From: Candidatus Saccharimonadota bacterium | GTDB taxonomy: Bacteria > Patescibacteriota > Saccharimonadia > Saccharimonadales > Saccharimonadaceae | Direction: 5' to 3' | Length of the DNA stretch: 64,000 bases | NCBI GenBank assembly: GCA_017962365.1 | Contig: JAGCVL010000002.1 | Coordinates: forward strand, 99,834 to 163,833 | Shown here: positions 40,482 to 50,294 of the stretch, one piece after another | Layout of the letters: the number at the start of each line of letters is the position of its first letter | Numbering within the stretch: the stretch's first letter is position 1 | Translations under genes and position numbers: made by a program | Notes under the pieces: model-generated | Database searches by the model: none | What the model saw: the letters and a program-made list of their open reading frames with translations, nothing else | What the model was told of the DNA's origin: nothing

Positions 40482-41588
40482 TTACTTTCCGGCCGGCGCA
40501 AGATTGTCGGCGGTGAACACGATAAATGTTGGTGCATAGCGCTCAGTTGTCGTATATGGCGTAAACCCGACATCAAGCGAAGTCCTCCAAGCTAGAGCTG
40601 TCGAACCACCACCATCCAAGTTGAAAGCAAATTGGCACTCATGACGAAGTGCCACCGCCGCCATATCGTCAAAATTCCACCCGCCACCGTCAGTGCCTTC
40701 ACCCCTGTTCGTAATCAAAGTGTAAGACCCCTTGTCGCGCACGCAAAAGATCGAGCGCGCACGATAAGCCGAATAATTTACAACCCTATTTTTATATTTC
40801 GTTGCTGCCTTACCATTTATCACTATCGGCGAAAAAGCCGTCACCGCAGATACGATTTTCCGTCCAGAAACTTTTTTACCGGTCAAAGCATCCGTATATT
40901 CAACTGTACCATTTTCTATAGCTTTATTCGTATAACCAACATTTCCAGCATCATCTATCACCAGGGTATTTTCAAGCTTTGAATTTTCACCAGTCAAAAT
41001 CACTTTGCCATTCTGTACCAACGTCCCTCGCGGGCTAGTATTATCGTTAAAAATCCCCGCATTCCCTATCACTGTAATATTGCCACTTTCCCGCCCCGCA
41101 GCAATGTTATTAATATCATACCAAAAACTTCCCCGAGCATCCGGCGCGTAAACGTACGGCACACTATTTTCTATCTCCACATAAGCATATTCTTTACCCT
41201 TGTAGGTGCTAGTCCAGGCGTTAAAATTCAAGCCGCTCACCTGAAGAACCGACGCATTTTTGACTGCTTCCCTGGCTATTTTTTTATCAATCTCCTCAGC
41301 TGAGTCCGCAATCGCTTTTTTAGCGATTTTCTCACTATCAATATCCGTAATGGCCACAGACATGTCACTCACCGCCTCCACTATCTCGCTTGGCATCAAC
41401 ATTCGCGCGATTAGTACCGATAATAGCGCCGCAATTACCATCATTCCAGCGCTAAAAGACATACGGTAGAGCTTTTTCATATTCATATAAACGCTCATCG
41501 TCCTAAGATACGCAATAGCGGCCGTCGCAGCCACAAACGCCCCGAGCGTCCCTACCGTAAACAAAACTATCCCAAAAATAGTATTCAT
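40482..41588 (-). CDS. Membrane-anchored phosphodiester glycosidase (NAGPA-like) protein
   Basis: A 368-residue protein. Two hydrophobic N-terminal segments (about 3-25 and 45-63) precede an external domain of the NAGPA/DUF2233 family: VSGLNFNAWTSTYKGK, GNAGIFNDN, and the signature EGTDGGGWNFDDMAAVALR ... FNLDGGGSTALAW. Related proteins remove GlcNAc from phosphodiesters, including wall polymers. It faces the outside and could modify the glycopolymer encoded downstream (inference). TATAAT lies exactly 6 nt before MNTIFG. Its end touches the end of pyk. Confidence 0.82.
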   Translation of the reverse strand: MNTIFGIVLFTVGTLGAFVAATAAIAYLRTMSVYMNMKKLYRMSFSAGMMVIAALLSVLIARMLMPSEIVEAVSDMSVAITDIDSEKIAKKAIADSAEEIDKKIAREAVKNASVLQVSGLNFNAWTSTYKGKEYAYVEIENSVPYVYAPDARGSFWYDINNIAAGRESGNITVIGNAGIFNDNTSPRGTLVQNGKVILTGENSKLENTLVIDDAGNVGYTNKAIENGTVEYTDALTGKKVSGRKIVSAVTAFSPIVINGKAATKYKNRVVNYSAYRARSIFCVRDKGSYTLITNRGEGTDGGGWNFDDMAAVALRHECQFAFNLDGGGSTALAWRTSLDVGFTPYTTTERYAPTFIVFTADNLAPAGK

Positions 41589-41634
41589 ACCCCCATTATA
41601 ACACACTTATGCTAAAAAGTCAAGTATAGCACCC

Positions 41635-42327
41635 CTAAACGCTCTCTATTGTCAAATCTTTCACTCGCTCCGCCACCCCTGTACTCCCGTCTACCAGTCT
41701 CGCAGACGGGAAAAATCTTTGGATTTTCTCCTTTACGAGTGGATAATGCGTACATCCTAGCACTACCACATCATATTCATCCGGCTCACCAGAGAGCAGC
41801 TCGCCAAGTTTTGCATCTATAGCACCATCCAAATCGTCCACTTTTCCCTCAACCCCATTGCCATTTTCTACATATCTCGCCTCTATTACGTCAGCTAAAC
41901 CTGGGCAAGCCAGGAGTTTTATCGTCTGGTCAGGCTGGAGATTCTCAGCCACCAGTAGCTGCGTCCGCTCCGATTCTACCGTCCCAGGGGTCGCAAGTAC
42001 CAGGATTTTCCGCGCACCAGACTTTGTCGCTAACCGAATTGCCGGCTCCGTGCCTACAAATTTCACATCTGGATAATCCCGGCGCAATTTATCTATACAC
42101 CTCACCGTAGCCGTGTTACAAGCCACCACGATAATCTCAGCACCCCATTTTAGCAGCTGCTCCACGTTGTTTTTCACAATCGCGTACAGCTCCGCTTCGC
42201 TCTTATCACCATACGGACAATGCTTTGCGTCGGCAATGTAATAATATTCCGCCCCCGACAAAACCGCCTTCACCGCCGCAAGTATCGTCACCCCACCATG
42301 CCCAGAATCAAAAAAACCAATTTTCAT
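41635..42327 (-). CDS. murI: Glutamate racemase
   Basis: Supplies D-glutamate, the MurD substrate. The 230 residues have the phosphate/substrate loop FFDSGHGGVTIL, the two catalytic cysteines in VVACNTATV and VVLGCTHYPLV, and TEPAIRLA. It is slightly shorter than the usual 260-270. TATAAT lies exactly 6 nt before the ATG. It sits next to the surface-glycopolymer region on the same strand as the MBOAT gene. Confidence 0.95.
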   Translation of the reverse strand: MKIGFFDSGHGGVTILAAVKAVLSGAEYYYIADAKHCPYGDKSEAELYAIVKNNVEQLLKWGAEIIVVACNTATVRCIDKLRRDYPDVKFVGTEPAIRLATKSGARKILVLATPGTVESERTQLLVAENLQPDQTIKLLACPGLADVIEARYVENGNGVEGKVDDLDGAIDAKLGELLSGEPDEYDVVVLGCTHYPLVKEKIQRFFPSARLVDGSTGVAERVKDLTIESV

Positions 42328-42349
42328 ACATATATTATACTATCAATTA

Positions 42350-43756
42350 TCAGAATCTAAAATAGATAAACGGGTTATAAGAGCTATTTACTAGTGCACA
42401 GATCCCTATCATAAATAGTACGATCAAAATCAAATCCAGCGCAAATCGCCCGCATTTCTTTCTGAGAAGCCACCCGCTGAATTTCTTCCCTATTGGGAAC
42501 ATAAATATTAACCCAATTATCATAAAATTCACATACGGAACAATCGAAAAATTGTGTGCCAGAAAATCCGCCGTCGCCCCACTAGGATGGAAGAACGAAT
42601 TTAATACATACCCAAGATCATCTAGCGTGTTCACTCTAAAGAGCAACCACCCAAAATTTACTATTATAAACATATAAATCCATGACAGCCATTTTGGAAG
42701 CTTCGCAATCAATTTACCGAGAAATTGTTTTTCGGCAAGCAATATTATCATATAGAACACACCCCAAAGTACAAAATTCCAGCTCGCTCCATGCCAAAGC
42801 CCGGTAAGAAGCCATACTATTGCAAAATTCCGCACCCATTTTATCTTAGAGCAACGATTGCCGCCAAGCGGAATATATACATAGTCGCGGAACCAAGTCG
42901 TAAGTGAAATATGCCACCGCTTCCAAAAATCCGTGATGCTATGCGCCGAATACGGATAATTAAAGTTTTCGTCAAAATCAAAGCCAAAAATCTTCCCGAG
43001 CCCAATCGCCATGTCGCTATAACCAGAAAAATCATAGTAAATCTGCAGAGTATAAGCGAGAAGCGTCACGATAATCGCCACCGGCCCTAGAGCACTCTGT
43101 GCCGAAGGCTCGTTAAACACCGCGTCCGCTATCACCGCTACATTGTTAGCAATCAAAACCTTCTTTACGAAACCAACAATGAACCGCCTAAACCCGTCGC
43201 AAAATTTATCTAGCGAGTGCGTGCGCTTTTTAAGCTGCTTCTCCACGTCCGAATATCGCACAATCGGACCTGCAATCAGCTGTGGGAAAAGCGCGATATA
43301 AGTACCAAGCGTAAAGATATTTTTCTGCAGCTTCACCTTCCTACGATAAACGTCTATCACGTACGACAAAATCTGGAACGTATAGAACGATATCCCAATC
43401 GGTAGCGCCAAATTCGTCTGCCCAAGGTTAAAATTGAACGCTAGATTGATATTATAGATTGCAAAATCGAGATATTTGAAGATAAACAGTGCGCCGATAT
43501 TTACCACCACTGCCACAATCAGCCAGAACTTCGCAATTTTCTTCTTCTTGCGCTTCTTGTCTATCAATCGCGCAATAAAATAGTTGAAAATGATCGAAAT
43601 AATCATGAGGATGATATACTTTGGCTCACCCCACGCATAGAAAATCAGCGACGCTACGAGCAGAATATAATTCTTGTATTTATCCTTCGCCAGAAAATAC
43701 AGCACCAGCGTCAGTGGCAAAAACGCGAATAGGAATGTAAGACTACTAAATAACAT
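42350..43756 (-). CDS. MBOAT-family O-acyltransferase (AlgI/DltB-like)
   Basis: A polytopic membrane O-acyltransferase, 468 residues with about ten hydrophobic segments. Family motifs are LALPIGISFYTFQILSYVID, LFPQLIAGPIVRY, QIYYDFSGYSDMAIGLGK, TDFWKRWHISLTTWFRDYVYIPLGG (in part) and the catalytic-His motif LTGLWHGASWNF. Such proteins hand acyl groups across the membrane for O-acetylation of surface polysaccharides. Its start overlaps the stop of the DHHW-domain gene (TAATG), the usual acyltransferase pair. Confidence 0.92.
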   Translation of the reverse strand: MLFSSLTFLFAFLPLTLVLYFLAKDKYKNYILLVASLIFYAWGEPKYIILMIISIIFNYFIARLIDKKRKKKKIAKFWLIVAVVVNIGALFIFKYLDFAIYNINLAFNFNLGQTNLALPIGISFYTFQILSYVIDVYRRKVKLQKNIFTLGTYIALFPQLIAGPIVRYSDVEKQLKKRTHSLDKFCDGFRRFIVGFVKKVLIANNVAVIADAVFNEPSAQSALGPVAIIVTLLAYTLQIYYDFSGYSDMAIGLGKIFGFDFDENFNYPYSAHSITDFWKRWHISLTTWFRDYVYIPLGGNRCSKIKWVRNFAIVWLLTGLWHGASWNFVLWGVFYMIILLAEKQFLGKLIAKLPKWLSWIYMFIIVNFGWLLFRVNTLDDLGYVLNSFFHPSGATADFLAHNFSIVPYVNFMIIGLIFMFPIGKKFSGWLLRKKCGRFALDLILIVLFMIGICALVNSSYNPFIYFRF

Positions 43757-44982
43757 TATAGCTCCAATCCTTGGTTAGATTTTTCATCAAATAGAATCCT
43801 TGGTCCCATTATAAACAAAACCTTATCTATTTTCTTTTCTTTAATATACTCGCTAAGAACAAACTTTTCACCCACATGATCTTTGTAATGCCTCAAATCT
43901 ACAGCATAAGTTTTATTAAAATATTGAGCTACTAGCACATTAACAGGATTATCGAATGAATTTGAAATAATCAATAGATTGTCTTTTTTTGGCTGATGGT
44001 AATCAAAAACCACTTCCCCCATATCACCACCATAAACCCAACCATAATAGTTGAAGTCTTGTTTGGACTTATAGTTATGGTTCATGAAATCCTCATAATG
44101 CCCATATTCCCGTTCTTTATGATTTACATATGTATCATGCGCGGGTAAATCAAATGTATAAATTGTAAAGTTTTCTTTGAAACTATGGTTCCTCGAATCC
44201 CTCGCTTTTGAGCCATAGAAGTTTTCTTCGCTAGTAAAAGTACCGGTAGGTTCAGCTGGATTCTTTACGCCAAACATCTTCGCGATATCCTGAAATGCCT
44301 GATACGATCCAGTATAGTTCCAATGATGGTCTGTCTTATAGAAATATTCCTTAAATCCCTCATAGCCATCATAGTTTAGCCTGGAAAGCGTATATTCTCC
44401 AGCTAACTTTTCTTTTAATATCGCCTCAAGATCAATCACTTTTTCGCCCGTCTGAAAATTATAAATCTGGGGTTCGTCAAAATAATAATAATATGTATCT
44501 ACCAAGCTATTTACGTGATTATATCTCGCAATATTCTTTTCTAAAATCCCAGAAGTAAGGACACGCTTTTGCTTCGAATCATCATTTATAGCTGGGGGGA
44601 CAATATAGTCCTCACAATTAAACGTCATGTTCGTATACGTCTTACCATCGAGCTGTACGTAGCGATTCTTGCAGGCAATGCTATACAAATTATAAGTCGG
44701 CAAATTATTTAGTGCCTCACCATACATTACGCGTATTTTTTCGCTAAAAGCAAACTGATCCGAAAGCGCGTTTTCAAAATTATCTTGAAATTTACCATTT
44801 AGAAAATTCTTAACCGTAAAATGGCTAAATTGTGTCAGATTTCTATTTTCCGAAACCGAAGATTTCCGTGGCATTTTTACCAAACCATACATTCCAAAAA
44901 TAAACACCAGACAAATCATCGCTAAAAACAAACAATTCTCCTTGAAACAATTTAACGATATCCCATCAATGACTTTCCTCAT
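43756..44982 (-). CDS. DHHW/AlgJ-like SGNH-type protein, partner of the MBOAT acyltransferase
   Basis: A 408-residue protein with an N-terminal membrane anchor (about 17-37, CLFLAMICLVFIFGMYGLV) and an external domain. FYKTDHHWNYTGSYQ carries the DHHW motif, and NLLIISNSFDNPVNVLV may be the block I serine. AlgJ/AlgX and DHHW proteins transfer acetyl groups received from MBOAT partners, and the overlap with the MBOAT gene supports this. TATAAT lies 8 nt before the ATG. Divergent from the TagB-like gene 47 bp away. Confidence 0.85.
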   Translation of the reverse strand: MRKVIDGISLNCFKENCLFLAMICLVFIFGMYGLVKMPRKSSVSENRNLTQFSHFTVKNFLNGKFQDNFENALSDQFAFSEKIRVMYGEALNNLPTYNLYSIACKNRYVQLDGKTYTNMTFNCEDYIVPPAINDDSKQKRVLTSGILEKNIARYNHVNSLVDTYYYYFDEPQIYNFQTGEKVIDLEAILKEKLAGEYTLSRLNYDGYEGFKEYFYKTDHHWNYTGSYQAFQDIAKMFGVKNPAEPTGTFTSEENFYGSKARDSRNHSFKENFTIYTFDLPAHDTYVNHKEREYGHYEDFMNHNYKSKQDFNYYGWVYGGDMGEVVFDYHQPKKDNLLIISNSFDNPVNVLVAQYFNKTYAVDLRHYKDHVGEKFVLSEYIKEKKIDKVLFIMGPRILFDEKSNQGLEL

Positions 44983-45029
44983 ATCTACACATTATAGCAC
45001 GATTCTCATTTATGATATAATGACAATAT

Positions 45030-46229
45030 ATGCACCAAAAAATCAAAAAAGTTTTTTTCTATAGTGGGTGGTTTTTCAGCTATTCCTGCTGTACTGTTTT
45101 TTATCTCATCATATCAATCCCCCTACGCTTTAGTAAAAAATATAAAAATCTTTGGTTAATTTCTGAAAGACCAGAAGAAGCCAGAGACAACGGCTATTGG
45201 CTCTATAAATGGATCCTGGAAAATAGGCCAGAAACTAACGTTCGTTATGTCTTAGCAAATAATAGCACCGACTACAATAAGATGCCGCGCAAAGACCTGA
45301 TTATAGAACCAAACTCCGCAATACACCACATCTGTCACATATTGTCATCCTATTCAATCTCAACGCACATGCATGGTGCCAGCCCCGGAAAATCATTCTG
45401 CATCCCTTTTCTACCATTTATGCGCAAGAAAAAAACCGTATTTCTACAGCATGGCATCACGCAAAACAAGATTAATCTACGCGGCAAACTAGATTATATA
45501 ATAGCAGCCTCAAAACCGGAAAAAGAATTACTAATTGAAGCAAACCCGAAATATAAAGACCGCATCTATATAGCTGGTTTTTGTCGTTATGATCAACTTG
45601 AAGATTTATCAAAAAAACAAAAAATTAAGACAATTCTCGTTATGCCAACTTTTCGTAAATGGCTCCGTGATATTGCTAGATTAAAATATCCCGACTCCAC
45701 ATTCAAAAACACCGACTATTATAAATATTGGAATAGTTTTTTAAAAAACAACGAGCTAAAAACAATTCTTTCCAGAAACGATATGGAATTAATTTTCTTT
45801 CCCCACAATGAAATGCAAAAACTCGCCCACAATTTCAAGAGCAACAACGATCGCATTAAAATCGGTAAGCCCGGGGAATTTGATATCCAAGAACTACTAA
45901 AAAAATCCAGCATTTTAATTACTGATTACTCTAGCGTCTTTTTCGATTTTGTTTATATGAATAAACCCGTCATATTTTATCAATTTGACCAAAAAGATTT
46001 TTACACAAAACATTACACCGGCAGCGGTAAGGCATCGCCATTCGGCAACACATTCGCCAACGAAGATGAGCTCATCAAAGAAATTGATAACACTATAAAA
46101 AGAAATTGCACTCTCAAGAATAAGTACAAAAACGACGCTATGAATTTCTATGGGCATCGAGACAAAAAGAATTGCGAACGTGTTTATACCATAATCACTA
46201 AACCGGTCAGACAGCAACAATCTAAATAA
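45030..46229 (+). CDS. CDP-glycerol glycerophosphotransferase-like protein (TagB/TagF family)
   Basis: A 399-residue glycopolymer enzyme. An N-terminal membrane-association segment lies near 8-30. Family motifs include LISERPEEARDNGYWLYKW, KTVFLQHGITQNK, FPHNEMQKL and the nucleotide-binding SSILITDYSSVFFDFVYMNKP. Related enzymes add glycerol- or ribitol-phosphate to teichoic-acid chains. It opens an AT-rich plus-strand block with Stealth, LicD and TagD-like genes. TATAAT lies 8 nt before the ATG. Confidence 0.88.
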   Translation: MHQKIKKVFFYSGWFFSYSCCTVFYLIISIPLRFSKKYKNLWLISERPEEARDNGYWLYKWILENRPETNVRYVLANNSTDYNKMPRKDLIIEPNSAIHHICHILSSYSISTHMHGASPGKSFCIPFLPFMRKKKTVFLQHGITQNKINLRGKLDYIIAASKPEKELLIEANPKYKDRIYIAGFCRYDQLEDLSKKQKIKTILVMPTFRKWLRDIARLKYPDSTFKNTDYYKYWNSFLKNNELKTILSRNDMELIFFPHNEMQKLAHNFKSNNDRIKIGKPGEFDIQELLKKSSILITDYSSVFFDFVYMNKPVIFYQFDQKDFYTKHYTGSGKASPFGNTFANEDELIKEIDNTIKRNCTLKNKYKNDAMNFYGHRDKKNCERVYTIITKPVRQQQSK

Positions 46230-46258
46230 TATGTAATCTCGTGTGGTATAATTAGACT

Positions 46259-47275
46259 ATGGCAACCAAAATTGATTTTGTCGTGCTTTGGGTTGACCCG
46301 AGCAATAAAGAATGGCAAGAATCCAGAAAAAAATATGCTGAAAAACTCCCAAAAATCGACGGGATTGACAATGACACTTCAAGATATCGTGACTGGGATA
46401 ATTTCAAATATTGGTTTCGTGGTGTCGAAAAATTTGCTCCTTGGGTAAATAAAGTGCATCTTGTCACAAATGGCCAAATTCCAAAATGGCTAAACACCAA
46501 TCATCCAAAATTAAATATAGTCAATCATTCCGACATTATGCCAAAAGATGCACTCCCAACGTTTAATTCCAATGCAATTGAGCTTTGTCTACACAATATA
46601 CCAAGTCTTAGCGAACAATTCGTTTTATTCAATGATGATGTATTTATCACAAAAAAAGTCAAACCTACCGACTTCTTTAAAAACGGAAAGCCAGTTAATT
46701 CCATGGCACTTTTTGCCATTAGACCAGTAGAGACAGGCCAAAGTCGTTACCGAATCGTTGCAAAAGATATTGCCATTATCAATAAACACTTTAAATTCAA
46801 TAAAGTTAAAAAGCAAAATCTTGGCAAGTTCCTATCCTTAAAACAGGGCCCGTGGATAGCATTTACATACCCCCTAATGCTCTACGGTCACTTTGTCGGA
46901 TTCAGGAACTTTCATATTGGCAATAGCTACCTAAAAAGAACTTTTTCCAAGGTATGGAATGAAGAACCGGAAGCGATACGGATAACTATAAACAACAAAT
47001 TCAGAAATAGCTCTGAAGATATTAATCATTGGCTATTTAATTATTGGCAATTCGCTACGGGTAATTTCCACCAAAGGAGGTCTAGCTTCGGAGTTAGTAA
47101 AAACATCGACGATCCAAAAGTGCCAAAATATATCAAGAAACAAAAATACCACATCATTTGCCTGAATGACCCCGAAAAGGCGGGAATCAATGATACTGAA
47201 GTGGAAAAGATAAAACATATAGTCAACAATGCTTTTGATAAAATCTTAAAAGAAAAAAGTCACTTTGAGCTGTAG
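46259..47275 (+). CDS. Stealth-family sugar-phosphate transferase
   Basis: A 338-residue protein with Stealth regions: CR1 KIDFVVLWVDPSNKEWQ, CR2 YRDWDNFKYWFRGVEKFAPW and EQFVLFNDDVFITK, CR3 GPWIAFTYPLMLYGHFVGFRN region and CR4 SEDINHWLFNYWQFATG. Stealth proteins transfer hexose-1-phosphate and make phosphodiester-linked capsules; the GlcNAc-phosphotransferase family belongs here. TATAAT lies exactly 6 nt before the ATG, so the gene has its own start point inside the cluster. Confidence 0.92.
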   Translation: MATKIDFVVLWVDPSNKEWQESRKKYAEKLPKIDGIDNDTSRYRDWDNFKYWFRGVEKFAPWVNKVHLVTNGQIPKWLNTNHPKLNIVNHSDIMPKDALPTFNSNAIELCLHNIPSLSEQFVLFNDDVFITKKVKPTDFFKNGKPVNSMALFAIRPVETGQSRYRIVAKDIAIINKHFKFNKVKKQNLGKFLSLKQGPWIAFTYPLMLYGHFVGFRNFHIGNSYLKRTFSKVWNEEPEAIRITINNKFRNSSEDINHWLFNYWQFATGNFHQRRSSFGVSKNIDDPKVPKYIKKQKYHIICLNDPEKAGINDTEVEKIKHIVNNAFDKILKEKSHFEL

Positions 47276-47278
47276 ATT

Positions 47279-48427
47279 ATGATTGCTAGAAATTTCAGAA
47301 AAATTAACAACATACTATTCTATATTTCATATACCATCTTAATAGCACATTATATATTAAAATCTATCACCTTTTTTGATAATAAGATAAATACCATAGT
47401 TTATGCGATCGGGATCTCAGTCTTGATATTGCTAAGTATCATAAATATTCTTGAAAAAGGTCTAAAGAGCTCCACTATCGTTATCATTATCTCTATTGCC
47501 TTAGTAATCCTGTGTATATTGACACACGATCTCCTACTTCCGACAATTTGGTTGCTCATAATAGCATTCGGCAAAAAAGATTTTGATAAATTAGTAGAAT
47601 ATGACATCGTCATTAAAACAGCGTTAGTACTACTGGTGGTCACACTGTCGCTGGTGGGGGTGCTAAATATCGGATCCACACATTTAAGGGGAGAAACGGT
47701 GCGCCTAAGCCTCGGTTTTAATAACCCAAATATGTTTAGTACATATGTTTTATCAATAGTTTTTGAAATATCATATCTACGACGAAAACAATATGGCATT
47801 CTCGAAATCATAATATCGCTTGTGGCAGTACTCATTATTTTCTTCACTACTGGCAGTAGAACCCAAATCGCTTGCATCATCCTAAGCGTTATCCTGTTGT
47901 TAATATATAAGAAAAAGCCAAAGCTATTTTCAGGAAAAACTATTAATTGGATAGGAAATAATTTATTCACAATTATTGCCGCTATTAGTTTAATCAGCCT
48001 ATGCATCTATTTTCTAGTCCCTTATTCCAGTGGCTTTTTAAATACAATTTTACCGGATCGCATTCGCCTACCTGCAAACACTATTAAATCAACCGGGCTA
48101 TGGCTCTTTGGAAACATAACATACGCGAACTCCTCATTTGATTCAGCACTAGACAACTTACCACTTTTTATCACGATTGTATATGGTATTATCCCACTGG
48201 TGGGCACCTGCTTCCTAATAAAACAATATATGAAAGGACTCAATAACGGCACAACAAAAATAATCTATCTCATCATGGTCGTTTTTATCTTAAGTTGCTT
48301 TAGTGAAAAAATATGTTTTAGGCCACAATATAATATTTTTATTCTGTACGCAGCTACATTATTGTTCAATAACACAAATCCAACTTTAGCACATCAAGAA
48401 AAGAGGAGAAATAAAAAAAATGATTAA
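47279..48427 (+). CDS. O-antigen polymerase-like membrane protein (Wzy-like)
   Basis: A 382-residue membrane protein with about ten hydrophobic segments and a larger external loop near 245-290. FTTGSRTQIACIILSVILLLIY recalls the Wzy_C/O-antigen ligase pattern, and LSLGFNNPNMFSTYVL fits the same superfamily. It would polymerise or ligate repeat units outside the membrane. The start follows the Stealth stop by 3 bp, and its end overlaps the GT2 gene by 8 bp. Wzy proteins diverge strongly, so the assignment rests on topology, context and these weak motifs. Confidence 0.75.
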   Translation: MIARNFRKINNILFYISYTILIAHYILKSITFFDNKINTIVYAIGISVLILLSIINILEKGLKSSTIVIIISIALVILCILTHDLLLPTIWLLIIAFGKKDFDKLVEYDIVIKTALVLLVVTLSLVGVLNIGSTHLRGETVRLSLGFNNPNMFSTYVLSIVFEISYLRRKQYGILEIIISLVAVLIIFFTTGSRTQIACIILSVILLLIYKKKPKLFSGKTINWIGNNLFTIIAAISLISLCIYFLVPYSSGFLNTILPDRIRLPANTIKSTGLWLFGNITYANSSFDSALDNLPLFITIVYGIIPLVGTCFLIKQYMKGLNNGTTKIIYLIMVVFILSCFSEKICFRPQYNIFILYAATLLFNNTNPTLAHQEKRRNKKND

Positions 48428-49436
48428 GAAAAAAATACTAATAACCATCATAATACCCTGCTATAACAGTGGAAAAACCATTGAAAAATGCATAAGATCA
48501 GTTTGCAGACAAACGTACAAAAAAATAGAAATAATTTGTATAAATGATTATTCAAACGACAATACAGCCAACATAATCAAACAAATTGCAAAAACCGATA
48601 AACGTGTAACACTAATTGAACACAATAAAAATCTAGGCGTTTCCGTATGTCGAAATGAAGGAATTTCAAAAGCGAAAGGCGATTATGTTACATTTTTAGA
48701 TTCCGATGATTTTATAGAGAAAAATACAGTAGAAACACTCGTTAACTGTGTGGACAATAATAACCGCCCAGACTTTATTCGATACAACTTCACCTCGACC
48801 AATAATTCATATGACAACAATTTACACGACCTTAATAATCGCTTTCTAGGCTCAGCTAGAGATAAAAAAGAAATATATCAAGCCTTCTTTGTGAACAAAC
48901 AAAGAATTCCTACTTATGTATGGCTTTTAATTATAAAAAAAGAAATAGTTAAACAAATCAAGTTTGATCCAAACATTTCATATCTAGAAGACACCCTCTT
49001 TTATTATGATTTAATAACCATTGCAAAAACCTGTCTATTTTTAAATGCGCCACTATACCATTATGTAGATAATAATACCAGTCTGACTAGATCTAAAGAC
49101 AACTTGGTTAAAAAAATCAATAATGTATTATATGTCTGCAATGAAATTACTACATGGAAAAACCTTAGTTTGCCGGAAAGAAAAATAACCGTTGCGCATC
49201 TACTAAACTTAGCGTCGGCGTTTCTCTTAAAACTTGGGATGCTAGACTACGCAACATACAAAACAACCTTCACTGAACTTCATTATGATTCAACTTTTAG
49301 AAAAATAGTCAGATATGGCAATTTGGGGGAAATCAATAAAGCAAAAAGAATTTACATCAAAACCATTTACCTAAACAAAAGGGCATGCCTAACAAGGCCT
49401 TTTCTATGGATTAAAAAAATGAGGTATAATCAATAA
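48420..49436 (+). CDS. Glycosyltransferase family 2
   Basis: A GT-A fold enzyme, 338 residues: ITIIIPCYNSGKTIEKCIRSV, CINDYSNDNTANII, LGVSVCRNEGISKAKGDYV and the DxD-type FLDSDDFIEKNTVE, then EDTLFYYDL, the usual acidic catalytic region. It would add one sugar to the glycopolymer unit; donor and acceptor cannot be read. A GAGG-rich stretch in the upstream gene may serve as Shine-Dalgarno. The codon use is very AT-rich; a 60-bp sample at the gene start is about 28 percent GC. Confidence 0.92.
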   Translation: MIKKKILITIIIPCYNSGKTIEKCIRSVCRQTYKKIEIICINDYSNDNTANIIKQIAKTDKRVTLIEHNKNLGVSVCRNEGISKAKGDYVTFLDSDDFIEKNTVETLVNCVDNNNRPDFIRYNFTSTNNSYDNNLHDLNNRFLGSARDKKEIYQAFFVNKQRIPTYVWLLIIKKEIVKQIKFDPNISYLEDTLFYYDLITIAKTCLFLNAPLYHYVDNNTSLTRSKDNLVKKINNVLYVCNEITTWKNLSLPERKITVAHLLNLASAFLLKLGMLDYATYKTTFTELHYDSTFRKIVRYGNLGEINKAKRIYIKTIYLNKRACLTRPFLWIKKMRYNQ

Positions 49437-49437
49437 T

Positions 49438-50268
49438 ATGGAAAATGAATACTTATCCCTAAGAGAAATCCAACTTGCCGAACTTCATATTTTGAAACAA
49501 TTTATAAGTTTTTGCAATAAGCACTCTCTACGATATTCTCTTTATGGCGGAACACTATTAGGCGCAGTTCGCCATAAAGGCTTTATTCCTTGGGACGACG
49601 ATATCGACGTGATGATGACGCGACCAGAATATGAAAAACTAATAGAATTAATAAAAAACGGTTCAAGTATTGGTAAAAATCTAATTGTCTCTTCACCAGA
49701 ACTCCAAGAAAGCCCAGATTTTCTTTTTATGAAAATATATGACAAAAACATTAAGGTCGACGCAGTGAACGGGATAGATAGTAATTATCTTTGGATAGAT
49801 GTCTTCCCATTTGACGGCATCAAAAATCCACCAGAAAAAGAACTAAAAAAAATCCTGCGTCTGCGTAGAATTTTTCTCAGCAAAAGACTTCAGGAAACAA
49901 AAAGATATAGAAAAGACACAAAAAAATCCAGAAAAATAATAGGCACAGTTAAGCGTCTTCCATTAAAACTAATATCATATCCAAAACTCGTAAAATATTT
50001 CGTCTCAAAATGCAAAAAAGTAAAATATGGCACGACTGAATATGTCTGTGATACTGTATGGGCAAGACACCCAGGTAATATCCTGAAAAAAGAATGGCTA
50101 AATGAAACTGTAAAAGTTTCTTTTGAAGACATTAAAGCTAACGCTTTTGGTGGCTATAAAGAATATCTCGAAAGCCGTTATGGGAATTATTTGGAGCTTC
50201 CTCCAGAAAAAGAACGAATTACCCATGAGATGAAAGCCTACAGAATAGACAAAAAAAACAAATTATGA
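49438..50268 (+). CDS. LicD-family phosphotransferase
   Basis: A 276-residue member of the LicD family: LREIQLAELHILKQFISFC, YSLYGGTLLGAVRHKGFIPW and the nucleotidyltransferase-like WDDDIDVMMTRPEYEKL. LicD proteins attach phosphocholine, or other CDP-activated groups, to surface polysaccharides. The next gene encodes a TagD/LicC-like cytidylyltransferase, which could supply the CDP-linked donor. One base separates it from the GT2 gene. Confidence 0.92.
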   Translation: MENEYLSLREIQLAELHILKQFISFCNKHSLRYSLYGGTLLGAVRHKGFIPWDDDIDVMMTRPEYEKLIELIKNGSSIGKNLIVSSPELQESPDFLFMKIYDKNIKVDAVNGIDSNYLWIDVFPFDGIKNPPEKELKKILRLRRIFLSKRLQETKRYRKDTKKSRKIIGTVKRLPLKLISYPKLVKYFVSKCKKVKYGTTEYVCDTVWARHPGNILKKEWLNETVKVSFEDIKANAFGGYKEYLESRYGNYLELPPEKERITHEMKAYRIDKKNKL

Positions 50269-50294
50269 TATAATTAGTACAAGGAGAAATGATC

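Noticed and set aside
41681..41711. Hairpin CCCGTCT/AGACGGG in murI
   Set aside because: The segment encodes conserved MurI residues (FFPSARLVDGSTGV). It is short and not an insertion, so it is not counted with the palindromic elements.
47401..48006. A 201-codon minus-strand frame inside the Wzy-like gene
   Set aside because: The long frame results from the codon bias of the opposite strand. It encodes no recognisable features and has no start signal.
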